Assembly (NCBI GenBank): GCA_030747075.1
Contig: JASLLL010000002.1
Location: forward strand, 62,001 to 126,000
Length of the DNA stretch: 64,000 bases
DNA from: Gemmatimonadota bacterium
GTDB lineage: Bacteria > ARS69
Reading direction: 5' to 3'
The notes under the pieces are model-generated. The model searched no databases and was not told the origin of the DNA. It worked only from the letters and a program-made list of their open reading frames with translations. The translations under genes and the position numbers were made by a program. Below, piece by piece: positions 1 to 9,266 of this stretch (position 1 is the stretch's first letter; each line of letters starts with the position of its first letter).

Positions 1-1155
1 AGCCACCTCGGCTGCTCCCTCCCGAGCCTCATTCGCCCGCACGATATCCACGATCTCCAGATCTCCGCGAAGTCTCGGCCCGTGGCCGTCCCGCGCTCCA
101 AGAAGGTAGAGGAGGACCTCCCGGAACCCCGCGTCGTCGGTGACCGGCCGCGCGACACGCCGCTTCCAGGTCGCGCAGAGAAACGCCGCAGGAAGAAGAC
201 TCGCGATCCGCAGTACGACCCCGCCCCCTGAGAGCGACGCCACCGTCTGCCCCGCAATCACGGCGGTGATCGCCAGAATGACCGCCACCGCGCGCCGCGG
301 ACCCAATCCCGCACGAATCAGCCGGTGGTGCAGATGCATGGAGTCGGCTGCGAAGACACCCTGTCCCCTGCGGTGCCGTCGCACGATCGTTGTCGCCGTA
401 TCGAGCACCGGAAGCGCCACGGCGGCAAGTGCCGCAAACAGCGGAGCGGTGCCGGACGCGCCCCCGGAGCCGGCAATGGCCGTCCCCCCGAGAAGGTATC
501 CGATCAGCATACTCCCTGAGTCCCCCAGGAAGGTCCGCCCGCGGAAGAAGTTGTGCGGGAGAAAGCCCGCCGTTGCACCGGCCAGGGCGAGTGCGAGCGA
601 TGCAATGACCGGGTTGCCGGAGACCGTCACCACCCACGCGACCGCGAGTGCACCCACCAGAACGACACCGGCCGCCAGGCCGTCCAGACCGTCCGCAAGG
701 TTGATGGCGTTGATGAACCCGAGAAACAGGAAGAGGGTGACAGGCCCGGCAAGGACGCCGAGATGCCAGACCGCTCCACCGGGAATGGCCACCTCTCGCA
801 GCACCACGCCGCCGGCAATCGCCGCAAGGCCCGCCAGAGCCTGCCCCGTGAGCTTCGCCCAGGGCGCCAGGTCGAATCGGTCGTCGAGAATGCCGGTGAG
901 GTGAATGATGGCGCCGCCCGTCAGCAACGCAACCACGCCCGGGGAGAACGCGCCTTCGGGGAGAAGACACACTCCGACCGAAAACCCGGCTACCACCCCA
1001 ATGCCACCGGTGCGAGGCACGGGAACGCGCTGCAACTTTCGGGAGTGCGGTTCGTCAAGAAGACCGATGGCCCGCCCGAACCGCCTGACGACAGGGACGG
1101 CCACGAATGCCGCAGCGAACGACGCTGCCAGAAGTACGAACTGGAATCCGGCCAT
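1..1155 (-). CDS. WecA/MraY-family undecaprenyl-phosphate glycosyl-1-phosphate transferase (partial, runs off window)
   Basis: Integral-membrane enzyme that would load a sugar-1-phosphate onto undecaprenyl phosphate to start a surface glycan. It begins at an ATG at 1155 (MAGFQF...) and stays open for 385 codons to the window edge, so the C-terminus is missing. Family landmarks are visible: HSRKLQ...PRTGG near residues 37-51, the metal-binding DD at 91-92, NLADGLDGL at 152-160 and FLGDSGS at 209-215, followed by a His-rich HLHH loop typical of WecA/TagO. Many hydrophobic segments alternate with these loops. A glycosyltransferase and a GDP-fucose-synthase-like gene lie upstream on the same strand, which favours a polysaccharide initiator over peptidoglycan MraY. 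The exact sugar cannot be read from sequence. Confidence 0.88.
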   Translation of the reverse strand, partial: MAGFQFVLLAASFAAAFVAVPVVRRFGRAIGLLDEPHSRKLQRVPVPRTGGIGVVAGFSVGVCLLPEGAFSPGVVALLTGGAIIHLTGILDDRFDLAPWAKLTGQALAGLAAIAGGVVLREVAIPGGAVWHLGVLAGPVTLFLFLGFINAINLADGLDGLAAGVVLVGALAVAWVVTVSGNPVIASLALALAGATAGFLPHNFFRGRTFLGDSGSMLIGYLLGGTAIAGSGGASGTAPLFAALAAVALPVLDTATTIVRRHRRGQGVFAADSMHLHHRLIRAGLGPRRAVAVILAITAVIAGQTVASLSGGGVVLRIASLLPAAFLCATWKRRVARPVTDDAGFREVLLYLLGARDGHGPRLRGDLEIVDIVRANEAREGAAEVA

Positions 1156-1288
1156 ACTCCACACCCTCGCTCTCTTGTCTTCCCCTGCCGACTCAGTTCA
1201 AACCACGCCGGCCTCCGCACGGGGGCCGGAACCTCATCAACCTCATGGGGGGGAAAAGCTGTGCTGCAAGCGATGGGGGACCGCCTGC

Positions 1289-1316
1289 CCTGATTCCACC
1301 ATCCTGTGCAATCAGG
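1289..1316. other. 7-bp hairpin in the GT4/WecA-like intergenic gap
   Basis: The 227-base gap 1156-1382 holds no convincing gene. It contains a perfect inverted repeat, CCTGATT (1289-1295) and AATCAGG (1310-1316), with a 14-nt loop. A second one is CCGGCC (1208-1213) with GGCCGG (1224-1229). Neither is followed by a T-run, so a terminator role is unproven; mRNA processing or attenuation between the two co-directional genes is possible. Confidence 0.3.
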
Positions 1317-1382
1317 ACTCCGGAAGGATCATGCTTCCCCAGCATTTCGGCAAGAACTTCTTTGCACTTGAGCGGAACCTGC

Positions 1383-2570
1383 TCACAGGATCGCGCGTCG
1401 AAGAACCGCTTCGTACCGGCAAGCCGCGCGATCGAGCCCGCCGTTCGCTTCGGCATACGATCTCGCGTTCCGACCCATCTCGTCCGCGCGATCGGGTTGC
1501 GTGGCAAGTTCGCGAATGCGCGCAGCAAGCGAAATGGAATCGCCGGGCGGCACACAGAACCCGCAGTCCGCCTCGTGGATCATGCGCGCGGCGTCGTTCC
1601 CGCCCTCCAGAATCCCGGCGACCGGCCGACCGGAGGCGAGTGCGGAGTACACCTTGCTTGGAACGCAGCAGGAACCCAGACCCGCGCGAAGTGGCACCAG
1701 CGAAAGACTGACCGCGGCCAGCGATTCGCAGAGCTGCGTACCGGACACGGGCGGGATGATCATGACATTCGGGAGCGCGTCCGCCTCCCTCCGGATCTCC
1801 TCCGCCCGAACGCCGTCGCCCGTGATCAGAAAGCGAATCGACCGGGGACCACCCTCACGCCCGAGGATTCGCGCCGCCGCGAGGATCGTGTCGAAATCCT
1901 GCGCCCGTCCGACATTCCCCGAGTACCCCACCAGGAAGGCCTCCGAGTCGATTCCCAGGCGGCGGCGGTGCGGCCCGGGATCGGCGGGGACGACCCGCGT
2001 CGTATCGGCCCAGTTCGGGATCACGACCGGAGCCCGGCGTGCGATTCCCCGGGGGGCGGCCCCCACGCGAAGGCACTCCCCCACCAGAACGATGCGAGCG
2101 GCCGCACGCCAGGCGATTCCGTCGAGGCGCGTGGCCATCGCGGTGGCGGCGCCGTCCCGAAGAACACCCATGGCGAGCGCCCCCTCCGGATGCAGGTCCT
2201 GCACGCCATACACCAGGGGAGCACCAAGGCGCCGTGCAAGAAGCACCGCACCGATGCCCCCGAGCACGGGCGTCGAGGAAAACGCCAGGACGACATCCAC
2301 CCGGCCGGGGTTGCGAAGAATCGCAAGGCGCGCGGCAAACGCGGCGTAATGTGCCAGCCGCCTGATTCCTCCGGCGCCCCTCTCGGGCACGCGATGCCTC
2401 AGAACACGCACGCCGTCGCAGTCGACAGACCCCGGCACCCCGCCGGAGTGCCCCGCCACCACGGTCACCGAGTGCCCGCGCGCCACGAGCTCCGCGGCGA
2501 GCGCCTCCGCCAGAACCCCCGTGGCCCCGCTCTCCGGAGGGTAGTGCTGGTTCACAAGAAGGATGTGCAT
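1383..2570 (-). CDS. GT4-family (WbuB-like) glycosyltransferase
   Basis: Predicted nucleotide-sugar-dependent retaining glycosyltransferase of 395 residues acting at the cytoplasmic face in polysaccharide assembly. The start is placed at MHILLVNQHYPP, the classic GT-B N-terminal strand; an in-frame extension to 2687 would run into the preceding gene. The N-terminal domain has the GxxVLAEALAAELVARGH helix. The C-terminal domain has VGYSGNVG, then a donor-binding region with FLITGDG, VPLRAGLGSCCVPSK and SALASGRP, as in WbuB/CapM-type enzymes. It follows the epimerase-like gene after 20 bases. Donor and acceptor are unknown. Confidence 0.87.
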   Translation of the reverse strand: MHILLVNQHYPPESGATGVLAEALAAELVARGHSVTVVAGHSGGVPGSVDCDGVRVLRHRVPERGAGGIRRLAHYAAFAARLAILRNPGRVDVVLAFSSTPVLGGIGAVLLARRLGAPLVYGVQDLHPEGALAMGVLRDGAATAMATRLDGIAWRAAARIVLVGECLRVGAAPRGIARRAPVVIPNWADTTRVVPADPGPHRRRLGIDSEAFLVGYSGNVGRAQDFDTILAAARILGREGGPRSIRFLITGDGVRAEEIRREADALPNVMIIPPVSGTQLCESLAAVSLSLVPLRAGLGSCCVPSKVYSALASGRPVAGILEGGNDAARMIHEADCGFCVPPGDSISLAARIRELATQPDRADEMGRNARSYAEANGGLDRAACRYEAVLRRAIL

Positions 2571-2590
2571 CGGCCAGTGGGACACGCGAC

Positions 2591-3550
2591 TCACGCACCG
2601 GCCCCGGGAACACTGACGCACTTCCGGGACGCACGGTACGCCTCGATCGTCCGGCGAAGGCCGTCGTCCAGCGAGGTTCGGGCGCAAAACCCGAAAAGCT
2701 CGGTCGCCCGGGAACAGTCAAGCGAACGCCGAACCTGCCCTGTGGGGCGCGAATCGTCGAAACGGAGCGCTCCATGAAACCCGCAGAACTTCGCGATCTT
2801 CCTTGCGAGCTCCGCAATGCGGATCTCCCCCGGCGACCCCAGATTGACCGGGTCCGGAGTCGGGACCGCATCCGCTGCGGCCAGCATCCCCTCCACCGCA
2901 TCCCGAACATGGAGGAAGCCTCGGGTCGCCGACCCGTCTCCCCAGACGGTGACCTCCGTCGCTCCGGACTCCACCGCCTCCAGACACTTGCGGATCAACG
3001 CGGGAATCACATGGGAAGTCTCCGGGTCGAACGAGTCTCCTTCTCCATACAGATTCAGGAGCAACAGGTTCACCACGCGAAGATCATACTGCCGCGCATA
3101 GGCGTCGGATCCGGCGATCAGCGCGCGCTTGGCGATGCCATAAGGACCGTTGGTTCTCTCCGGATAGCCGTCCCAGAGCGCGCCTTCGCGGAACGGAACG
3201 GAAGTCTCCGCCGGATAGCTGCACACCGTCCCGGCCTGGACGACCACGCCCGCTCCCCCGGTCCGCGCGCCCTCCAGCACATGAAGCCCCATCAGGAGAG
3301 TGTCCCGGAAGAAGTCCGCGGGCCGAAGCCGGTTCGCCTGAATGCCGCCCACGCGGGCCGCCAGATGGAAGACGACATCGGGCGACCCGGCCAGAAGTTC
3401 TCGCGCCTCCTCGGGCCGGAGGAGGTCGCAATCCCGGGAACGAGGAGCCGTGACACGCGCCCCCGCCTCGGACAGTCGGCTCACCAGATGGTGCCCCAGA
3501 AAGCCGCCGCCGCCCGTTACGACGACGCGTCTGTCCGACCAGTCTCGCAT
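2591..3550 (-). CDS. fcl: GDP-L-fucose synthase-like NAD(P)-dependent epimerase/reductase
   Basis: Extended short-chain dehydrogenase of 319 residues, the usual length for Fcl/WcaG, which converts GDP-4-keto-6-deoxymannose to GDP-L-fucose. The Rossmann motif GGGGFLGHHL sits near residues 13-22. HLAARVGGIQAN is the family signature after strand beta-4. The catalytic triad is likely a Ser/Thr in GTVCSYP with Tyr-Lys in YGIAKR. The usual Fcl motif is SSCIYP, so GTVCSYP is a mild departure. No GDP-mannose dehydratase (gmd) is in the window, and another keto-sugar is possible. It is the first gene of the polysaccharide run that continues to the window start. Confidence 0.8.
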   Translation of the reverse strand: MRDWSDRRVVVTGGGGFLGHHLVSRLSEAGARVTAPRSRDCDLLRPEEARELLAGSPDVVFHLAARVGGIQANRLRPADFFRDTLLMGLHVLEGARTGGAGVVVQAGTVCSYPAETSVPFREGALWDGYPERTNGPYGIAKRALIAGSDAYARQYDLRVVNLLLLNLYGEGDSFDPETSHVIPALIRKCLEAVESGATEVTVWGDGSATRGFLHVRDAVEGMLAAADAVPTPDPVNLGSPGEIRIAELARKIAKFCGFHGALRFDDSRPTGQVRRSLDCSRATELFGFCARTSLDDGLRRTIEAYRASRKCVSVPGAGA

Positions 3551-3702
3551 TCTTCGGCCTCCGGGGGAGAAGTGCGCAGCAAGTCTGTTATCTTGCCAAG
3601 CTCGCCCGGAGAACGCAACCTGCTGAGAGTGGCCGTCCCGGACGGTTGACCCGCCGCCCCGGGTGGTTCAGACTCCGGCGGAGCGTGCGGGAGGTAGTTC
3701 CA

Positions 3703-4431
3703 ATGCCGTCAGATTCCGAGATTCCGCCCTTGTCCGACTGTCCTCCGAGCCGTGTGGATCTGGAGCGCGGGGCTCTCACTCGCGCTGAGTACATCTCGGC
3801 CATGGTTCACTTCTACCGGGGAGAGATGCACCGGGCCACCGCGTGGCGGCTTCGCCTCGACAACACGACCAACTGGGCCATTCTCTCCACGGGCGGTCTC
3901 CTCACATTCTCTTTCGGCCATCCCGGTTCCAGCCATCTCGTTCTCCTGCTCGGACAGGTCCTGCTCTTCTCGTTCCTGTGGATCGAGTCGCGCCGGTACC
4001 GGTTCTTCGATGTCTGGCGCAGCCGCGTCCGCAAGATCGAGGAGAACTTCCTCAACCCGCTCCTCACGCGCCGGCTGGAGTCTCCGGACCCGCTCTGGGG
4101 AGATGATGTCGCCATGGACCTCTCGCACCCCAAGTTCAAGATGAGCCGGTGGCACGCGCTCCATCAACGATTCCGCTCGAACTATGTCGTGCTCTTCCTG
4201 GTGATGTTCGTTGCGTGGCTGTCCAAGCTCTTCATCCATCCGGTTCCGACGCGCGCCCTTGCGGATGTCACGGAGCGCATGGAGGTCGGCATCGTGCCAT
4301 GGTGGATCACGGTCGTGGCCGTGTGGCTTGCGTATACCGTACTGGCGTTTATTTATCTGGTCCCCGGATCCGCCACCGCCCTTCACGGACAGCACTGGGG
4401 GCTCGGCGAGGAGGTTCAGGAGGAGCAGTAA
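3703..4431 (+). CDS. DUF2270-family predicted membrane protein
   Basis: Protein of 242 residues that I match to the DUF2270 family of uncharacterised membrane proteins. ATG at 3703 is chosen because GGGAGG lies about 7 bases upstream; an upstream in-frame start at 3646 lacks this. After a polar, acidic N-terminus come LTRAEY..AMVHFYRGEMHR and a WR.RLD.TTNWAI segment, two hydrophobic stretches around residues 60-105, a charged loop (ESRRYRFFDVWRSR.R..EENFL) and two more membrane segments near 165-185 and 205-225. Function is unknown. It is divergent from the polysaccharide genes and 84 bases upstream of the M3 peptidase. Confidence 0.75.
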   Translation: MPSDSEIPPLSDCPPSRVDLERGALTRAEYISAMVHFYRGEMHRATAWRLRLDNTTNWAILSTGGLLTFSFGHPGSSHLVLLLGQVLLFSFLWIESRRYRFFDVWRSRVRKIEENFLNPLLTRRLESPDPLWGDDVAMDLSHPKFKMSRWHALHQRFRSNYVVLFLVMFVAWLSKLFIHPVPTRALADVTERMEVGIVPWWITVVAVWLAYTVLAFIYLVPGSATALHGQHWGLGEEVQEEQ

Positions 4432-4515
4432 CCGCCTTGATGCGCCCCGGCTTGCTTCCAGTCCCCGGATCGGTCACCTTCACTCGTCCATCCCCTTCCA
4501 CCTGAGGATCTTGCC

Positions 4516-6558
4516 GTGAGACTGTTCGCTTTCCGCTTCCTGCCCGCTCTCCTCATCATGGCGTCGGGCGCACACGCCTCCGCCTCTCCGAACCGCGCTC
4601 CCTTGATGGCGTATACGACCGTCGACTCCCTGGCCATCGTGTCCGGATGCGAAGCCGCTCGCCAGGCGGCGGACGAACTCCTGGCCGCCGTCGCCGGAGT
4701 CCCGGACGCCGTGCGCACCTGGGACAACACGATGCGTCCCCTCGACCGCACGGGGGGAATCCTGGGCGAAGCGTTCGGGCGCCTCGCGTTCCTTGGCTAT
4801 GTCGCCGAGGACGAAGTGCTCCGCGACACGGCCCGGGGGCAGGAGGAACTGCTGGACAAGTACGAGGTCGCGTGTGGCTTCCGCGAAGACATCTACCGGG
4901 CGGTCGAAGCCTATTCCCGTACCGAAGAGGCGGCGAGCCTCACCGGTGAACGAAGGCGGTTTCTCAAGCTCGAACTCCGGGACTTTCGCCGCAACGGCTT
5001 CGGTCTCGGCAAGGAAACCCGGAATGCCGTCGAGGAAATGAAGAACCGACTCGTGGAGATCGGCCTCGAGTTCGACCGGAATCTGGCGGAGTGGGAAGAC
5101 GGTATCGAGGTTCCGCCGGATCGGACAGGGGGGCTCTCCGAGAGCTATCTGGAGACTCTGGATCAGGACTCCCGGGGCAACTACCTGGTGAGTCTCGACT
5201 ACCCGGAGCTGGTCCCGTTCATGGAGAACTCCCTCGACGAGGACCTTCGCAAAGAGCTCACTCGAATGAACTGGAACTCCACCTACCCGGAGAATCTGGA
5301 ACTGCTGGAAGAGGCGATCGCTCTGCGCGACCGCGTGGCCACGACGCTGGAGTATGAATCCTGGGCGCACTACCGCCTGGAGATTCGCATGGCGGGGAAC
5401 CCGGACGCGGTGGATGAGTTCCTTGTGGATCTTGCCGAGAAGCTCCGCCCGAAGTTCGATCAGGACATGGCACTCCTTTACGACCGCTTCGGCGAGGAAG
5501 ACGCAAACGGCACGGTGGACTACTGGGACTGGCGCCATTACCACACGCGCCTCCTGCGAACGGACTACCGGGTGGACCCGGAGGAGGTCGCGCAGTACTT
5601 CCCGCTGGGCCGCGTTCTCGACGGACTCTTCTCCATCACGCAGGAGATGTTCTCGCTGGTGTACCGGGAGGTCGAGGATCCGGACGCGTGGCACGCGGAT
5701 GTGCAGCTCTTTGAAGTGAGCGAGGCGGCGACCGGAGATCTGATCGGCTACTTCTACACGGACCTCTTCCCGCGCAGTGGGAAGTTCTCACACGCGGCCG
5801 CCTTCACGCTCCGAAGCGGCGGACACGACGAAGCCGGGCGGCGCATCATCCCGGTGTCGGCCATCGTGGCGAATGTCACCAAGCCTACCGATGACGCCCC
5901 TTCCCTCCTCACGCACGACGAGGTGGAGACGATGTTCCACGAGTTCGGACACATCCTCCACCAGATCCTGACGCGCGCGGAGACCATCCGTTTCGCGGGT
6001 TCCTCCACCGAGAGGGACTTCGTGGAGGCTCCCTCTCAGAATCTGGAACACTGGATCTGGGAACCGGATGTGCTGGCACGGTTCGCCGGGCACCATGAAA
6101 CGGGAGAACCGATCCCGCGGGGAATGGTGGAGTCCATGGTCGCGGCCAAGAACCTGAACGAGGGAATCCGCGCGCTCCGGCAGGTCTTCTACGCCTCGCT
6201 GGACATGGCATACCACGCACCCGGCGAGACCAAGAACACCACCGACATCCTGGAGGAGCTGCACCCCATCTGCGGATTCCCGCCGCTGCCGGGGACGCAT
6301 CTTCAGGCGGGCTTCGGGCACCTGTTCGGATACGATGCCGGCTACTACGGCTACCTCTGGTCGAAGGTCTATGGAGACGACATGTACACGGCCTTCCGCG
6401 ACGCGGGAATCCTGAACCCCGAAGTGGGAATGCGCTACCGGAAGGAGATCCTCGAAAAGGGCGGAACTCTCGACGGAGGCGACCTGATCCGGAACTTCCT
6501 CGGGCGTGAACCGAACAACCGCGCCTTCCTGGAAGAACTCGGTCTGGAAGTGGACTGA
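4516..6558 (+). CDS. Secreted M3-family oligopeptidase
   Basis: Zinc metallopeptidase of 680 residues, close to the length of thimet oligopeptidase and dipeptidyl carboxypeptidase. GTG at 4516 opens a signal peptide (MRLFAFRFLPALLIMASGAHA), so the enzyme is probably periplasmic or exported. The zinc site HEFGH is near residue 475 within ETMFHEFGHILHQ, and a downstream Glu-containing helix (FVEAPSQNLEHW) supplies the third ligand. The C-terminal GYYGYLWSKVYGDDM block is typical of M3. It would cut short peptides. The following membrane-protein gene starts one base after the stop, suggesting co-transcription. Confidence 0.92.
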   Translation: MRLFAFRFLPALLIMASGAHASASPNRAPLMAYTTVDSLAIVSGCEAARQAADELLAAVAGVPDAVRTWDNTMRPLDRTGGILGEAFGRLAFLGYVAEDEVLRDTARGQEELLDKYEVACGFREDIYRAVEAYSRTEEAASLTGERRRFLKLELRDFRRNGFGLGKETRNAVEEMKNRLVEIGLEFDRNLAEWEDGIEVPPDRTGGLSESYLETLDQDSRGNYLVSLDYPELVPFMENSLDEDLRKELTRMNWNSTYPENLELLEEAIALRDRVATTLEYESWAHYRLEIRMAGNPDAVDEFLVDLAEKLRPKFDQDMALLYDRFGEEDANGTVDYWDWRHYHTRLLRTDYRVDPEEVAQYFPLGRVLDGLFSITQEMFSLVYREVEDPDAWHADVQLFEVSEAATGDLIGYFYTDLFPRSGKFSHAAAFTLRSGGHDEAGRRIIPVSAIVANVTKPTDDAPSLLTHDEVETMFHEFGHILHQILTRAETIRFAGSSTERDFVEAPSQNLEHWIWEPDVLARFAGHHETGEPIPRGMVESMVAAKNLNEGIRALRQVFYASLDMAYHAPGETKNTTDILEELHPICGFPPLPGTHLQAGFGHLFGYDAGYYGYLWSKVYGDDMYTAFRDAGILNPEVGMRYRKEILEKGGTLDGGDLIRNFLGREPNNRAFLEELGLEVD

Positions 6559-6559
6559 C

Positions 6560-7972
6560 ATGCCCCGCGCAGAGGAGACGCGACGCGGTCGCTTCGTCCT
6601 GATCGCGCTGGCGGTCACCTTCGCGGTGTCCCGCGCCCTCGCCTGGCAGCGGGGCGTCCGGTTCGACGCGTCTCCTCTCGGGACTTTCCATCAGTATCTG
6701 GATCCGGCTCTCCTGCGCGATCGCCCGCTGGAGAGCCTCTGGCACCTGCACGCACAACCGCCTCTCATGAACGCCTTCCTCGCGGGGGTGATGCAGTTTG
6801 AGGAGAGCCTGCGCGCCCCGATCTTCCACGCTGCCTATCTGGCTTGCGGACTTCTCCTCTGCCTGTCCGTATTCCGGCTCTCCATCCGACTGGGCGCGGG
6901 CCGCTGGATCAGCCCGCTGGCCGCACTCCTTTTCTCGCTGGGACCGGCCGCACTCCTTCGGGAGAACCACCTCTTCTACGCCTACCCGGTCGCGACGCTC
7001 CTCGTGCTGGCGGCGCTCGCGCTCTTCCGCTTTCTGGAGTCAGACCGCAACCGGGACGGCGTCCTCTTTTTCGCGATCCTCGCTGCCATCGCGCTCATGC
7101 GGAGCCTCTTCCACCCGGGATGGATGGTCGCCGTGATCCTCGTCCTGGCCCGCCATCCGCGCGTCGGCTTCGGCCGCGCCCTTCGCCTCTCGCTGATACC
7201 GCTGCTGCTGGTCGGCGGGTGGTATGCCAAGACCGCCGCCATGACCGGACAGTTCGCGGGCAGCACCTGGATGGGAATGAGCCTCGCGAAAATCACCGTC
7301 ATGCAGGGAGAACCGGAAGCGCGAAAGAACATGGTGCGCAAGGGGGAACTGTCCGGGTTCGCGCTGGTTCCGCCCTTCCGCCCCCTCCCGGCGGTCCGAA
7401 AGCTCCTGACGCCTCTCCCTCCCACGGGAGTCCCCGTTCTGGACGAGGAGTTCAAGTCGACCGGAAAGGCGAACTTCCATCACGCGGCCTACCCCGGCGT
7501 GTCCCGGGCTTATCTCGCCGACGCGCTCACCGTCATCCGCCGCCACCCCCTCTGGTACGCCCGCGGACTCCGGACCGCCTGGCGAAACTCGTTCCGTGCC
7601 TCATGGAGCGGAGAGTTTCTTGCGGACAATCGAGCCAGAATCCCGCGCCTCGATGCGCTCCTTCAGCTTCCGCACGCCGGCAAAGGGCTTCTCTTCGCCG
7701 GGGTCTGGTTCGGAGTGCTTGCCGTGACCTTCCGCCGACTCCTGCGCAGCGCCGGACGACGACGGTTGTCCGACCCGGCGGAAGCGACTCTCCTTTTCGC
7801 GCTGGGCACCGTGGCGTACATCGCCGCTGTGGGGAACTCGCTGGATGTCGGCGAGAACTACCGATTCCGGTTCCTCGGCGAACCTCTCTTCGTCGTGCTG
7901 TGCGGACTGACACTTCGCGGGATCATTCCACATATCCGAGACCGCGGAGCATCTCCTCCTTCTCCGGTGTGA
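6560..7972 (+). CDS. Multi-pass membrane protein, GT-C-like glycosyltransferase candidate
   Basis: Protein of 470 residues with about ten hydrophobic segments. An N-terminal loop containing HAQPPLMN resembles the first periplasmic loop of GT39/GT83 (ArnT-like) lipid-linked glycosyltransferases. I do not see the canonical double-acidic motif clearly, so activity is inferred. The start at 6560 is one base after the M3 peptidase stop. The 3' end overlaps the convergent sulfatase-fold gene by 50 bases. A membrane protein of similar design is encoded at 9263-10630. Substrate is unknown. Confidence 0.6.
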   Translation: MPRAEETRRGRFVLIALAVTFAVSRALAWQRGVRFDASPLGTFHQYLDPALLRDRPLESLWHLHAQPPLMNAFLAGVMQFEESLRAPIFHAAYLACGLLLCLSVFRLSIRLGAGRWISPLAALLFSLGPAALLRENHLFYAYPVATLLVLAALALFRFLESDRNRDGVLFFAILAAIALMRSLFHPGWMVAVILVLARHPRVGFGRALRLSLIPLLLVGGWYAKTAAMTGQFAGSTWMGMSLAKITVMQGEPEARKNMVRKGELSGFALVPPFRPLPAVRKLLTPLPPTGVPVLDEEFKSTGKANFHHAAYPGVSRAYLADALTVIRRHPLWYARGLRTAWRNSFRASWSGEFLADNRARIPRLDALLQLPHAGKGLLFAGVWFGVLAVTFRRLLRSAGRRRLSDPAEATLLFALGTVAYIAAVGNSLDVGENYRFRFLGEPLFVVLCGLTLRGIIPHIRDRGASPPSPV

Positions 7973-9266
7973 GAGAAACGCCTCGCCCCCGTCCCGCCCG
8001 GACGACCCGGCGAAGTTCCTGTTCGAGTTCCGCCTCCATGCGCGCGGTCACTTGCGGGCTCGCCCCGGAGAGATCGCGCAACTCCCCGGGGTCCGCGACC
8101 AGGTCATAGAGAGCCGACGACCCTGTGGTGAGTTCCCGCACCAGTTTGTAGCGGCCGCTCACGAGCGCGCGCAACCGTTCCGGAGCGACATAGTCGCTTT
8201 CGCAGAGGATCCGGTCCGGCGCATCCACCGTCTCCCCGCGAAGATACGGAACCAGCGAAGGCGTCTGCGCCCCGAGCGCCGCGGGATCCAGCCCCGCAAG
8301 TTCCAGCAGCGAAGGCGCCACCGACGCCAGCGACACCGGCGCGTCCACGGTCCCCGGCGTCCCGCCCGGTTCCCGCACCATCAGGGGCACGCGCATCAGT
8401 TCTTCATAGACCGTCCGGCCATGTCCCCGTCGCCCGTGTTCGTGAAACTCCTCGCCGTGATCCGCCGTCAGGAGGACGGTGGTTCTCGCTGACAGCCCGG
8501 TGGTGTCCACCGCGTTCAGCAACCGGCCGATTCCTCCGTCGGTCCGGAGAATCTCCTCGTCGTAGAGATCGCGAAGACGGCGCTCCTCATCCGGACTCAG
8601 CCCGTCGGGCAACCACCGCACTTCGGACAGCGCCATCCCCGATCCGATCCTCCCCGGCGGCCCCTTCGCGAAGTCCGCGCCTTCGAAATCCAGGTATGCA
8701 TCGTGCGGATCAAAGTAGTGCACAAGCAGGAAGAACGACGCGCCACTCGCCGCATACTCTTCCAGAAGGGCGATCGCCTCCCGCGTGACGCCGTCGGTCG
8801 AAATGTGCGAATGCCCCTGCGCCTCCGCCTCCAGAAAGACATCGAATCCACGCCCGAACCCGAACTTCGACCCCACGAACACATGGCTTACCACGGCCCC
8901 GGTCGCAAACCCCTCCGCGCGAAAGACCTCCGCCAGGAGCACCGCGTCCTCCCGGATCATGCTGCGCGTGGTGCGGGCGCCATGTGCGGACGGATAGAGT
9001 CCGGTCAACAGAGACGCCGCCGAGGGGAGCGTCCATGGCGCTGTCGCCCGGGCCCGGGCAAACCGCACGGACTCCGACGCGAGGCGGTCGATGGAGGGCG
9101 AGGTCGGGCGGTCCGCCCCGTAGCAGCCCAGGCGATCCGGCCTCAGGGTGTCCACGAGAATCACGACCACGCCGGGCGCCGGGGGCGCGCTCTCGCAGCC
9201 GGACAGAAGGACCGCCGCCGACGCGAAGGCCACCCACGCGACACGAAACACGGCGCGAGAAATCAT
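7923..9266 (-). CDS. Sulfatase-fold lipoprotein with Thr in place of the catalytic Cys
   Basis: Alkaline-phosphatase-superfamily protein of 447 residues. ATG at 9266 overlaps the preceding stop by 4 bases (ATGA) and gives a lipobox LSGC with Cys24, so it is probably membrane-anchored. Metal-site motifs are present: ILVDTLRPDRLG (Asp39), a FDPHD segment and TADHGEEFHEHG. The nucleophile region reads WTLPSAASLLTG, with Thr79 where sulfatases have Cys/Ser and Ala where the CxPSR Arg should be, so formylglycine cannot form. That argues against true sulfatase activity and towards a Thr-nucleophile phosphotransferase or hydrolase. It pairs with the upstream membrane protein gene. Confidence 0.82.
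   Translation of the reverse strand: MISRAVFRVAWVAFASAAVLLSGCESAPPAPGVVVILVDTLRPDRLGCYGADRPTSPSIDRLASESVRFARARATAPWTLPSAASLLTGLYPSAHGARTTRSMIREDAVLLAEVFRAEGFATGAVVSHVFVGSKFGFGRGFDVFLEAEAQGHSHISTDGVTREAIALLEEYAASGASFFLLVHYFDPHDAYLDFEGADFAKGPPGRIGSGMALSEVRWLPDGLSPDEERRLRDLYDEEILRTDGGIGRLLNAVDTTGLSARTTVLLTADHGEEFHEHGRRGHGRTVYEELMRVPLMVREPGGTPGTVDAPVSLASVAPSLLELAGLDPAALGAQTPSLVPYLRGETVDAPDRILCESDYVAPERLRALVSGRYKLVRELTTGSSALYDLVADPGELRDLSGASPQVTARMEAELEQELRRVVRAGRGRGVSLTPEKEEMLRGLGYVE

Noticed and set aside
1107-2777. 556-residue plus-strand open frame
   Set aside because: It is antisense to the GT4 and epimerase-like genes, has shadow-type composition and no domain.
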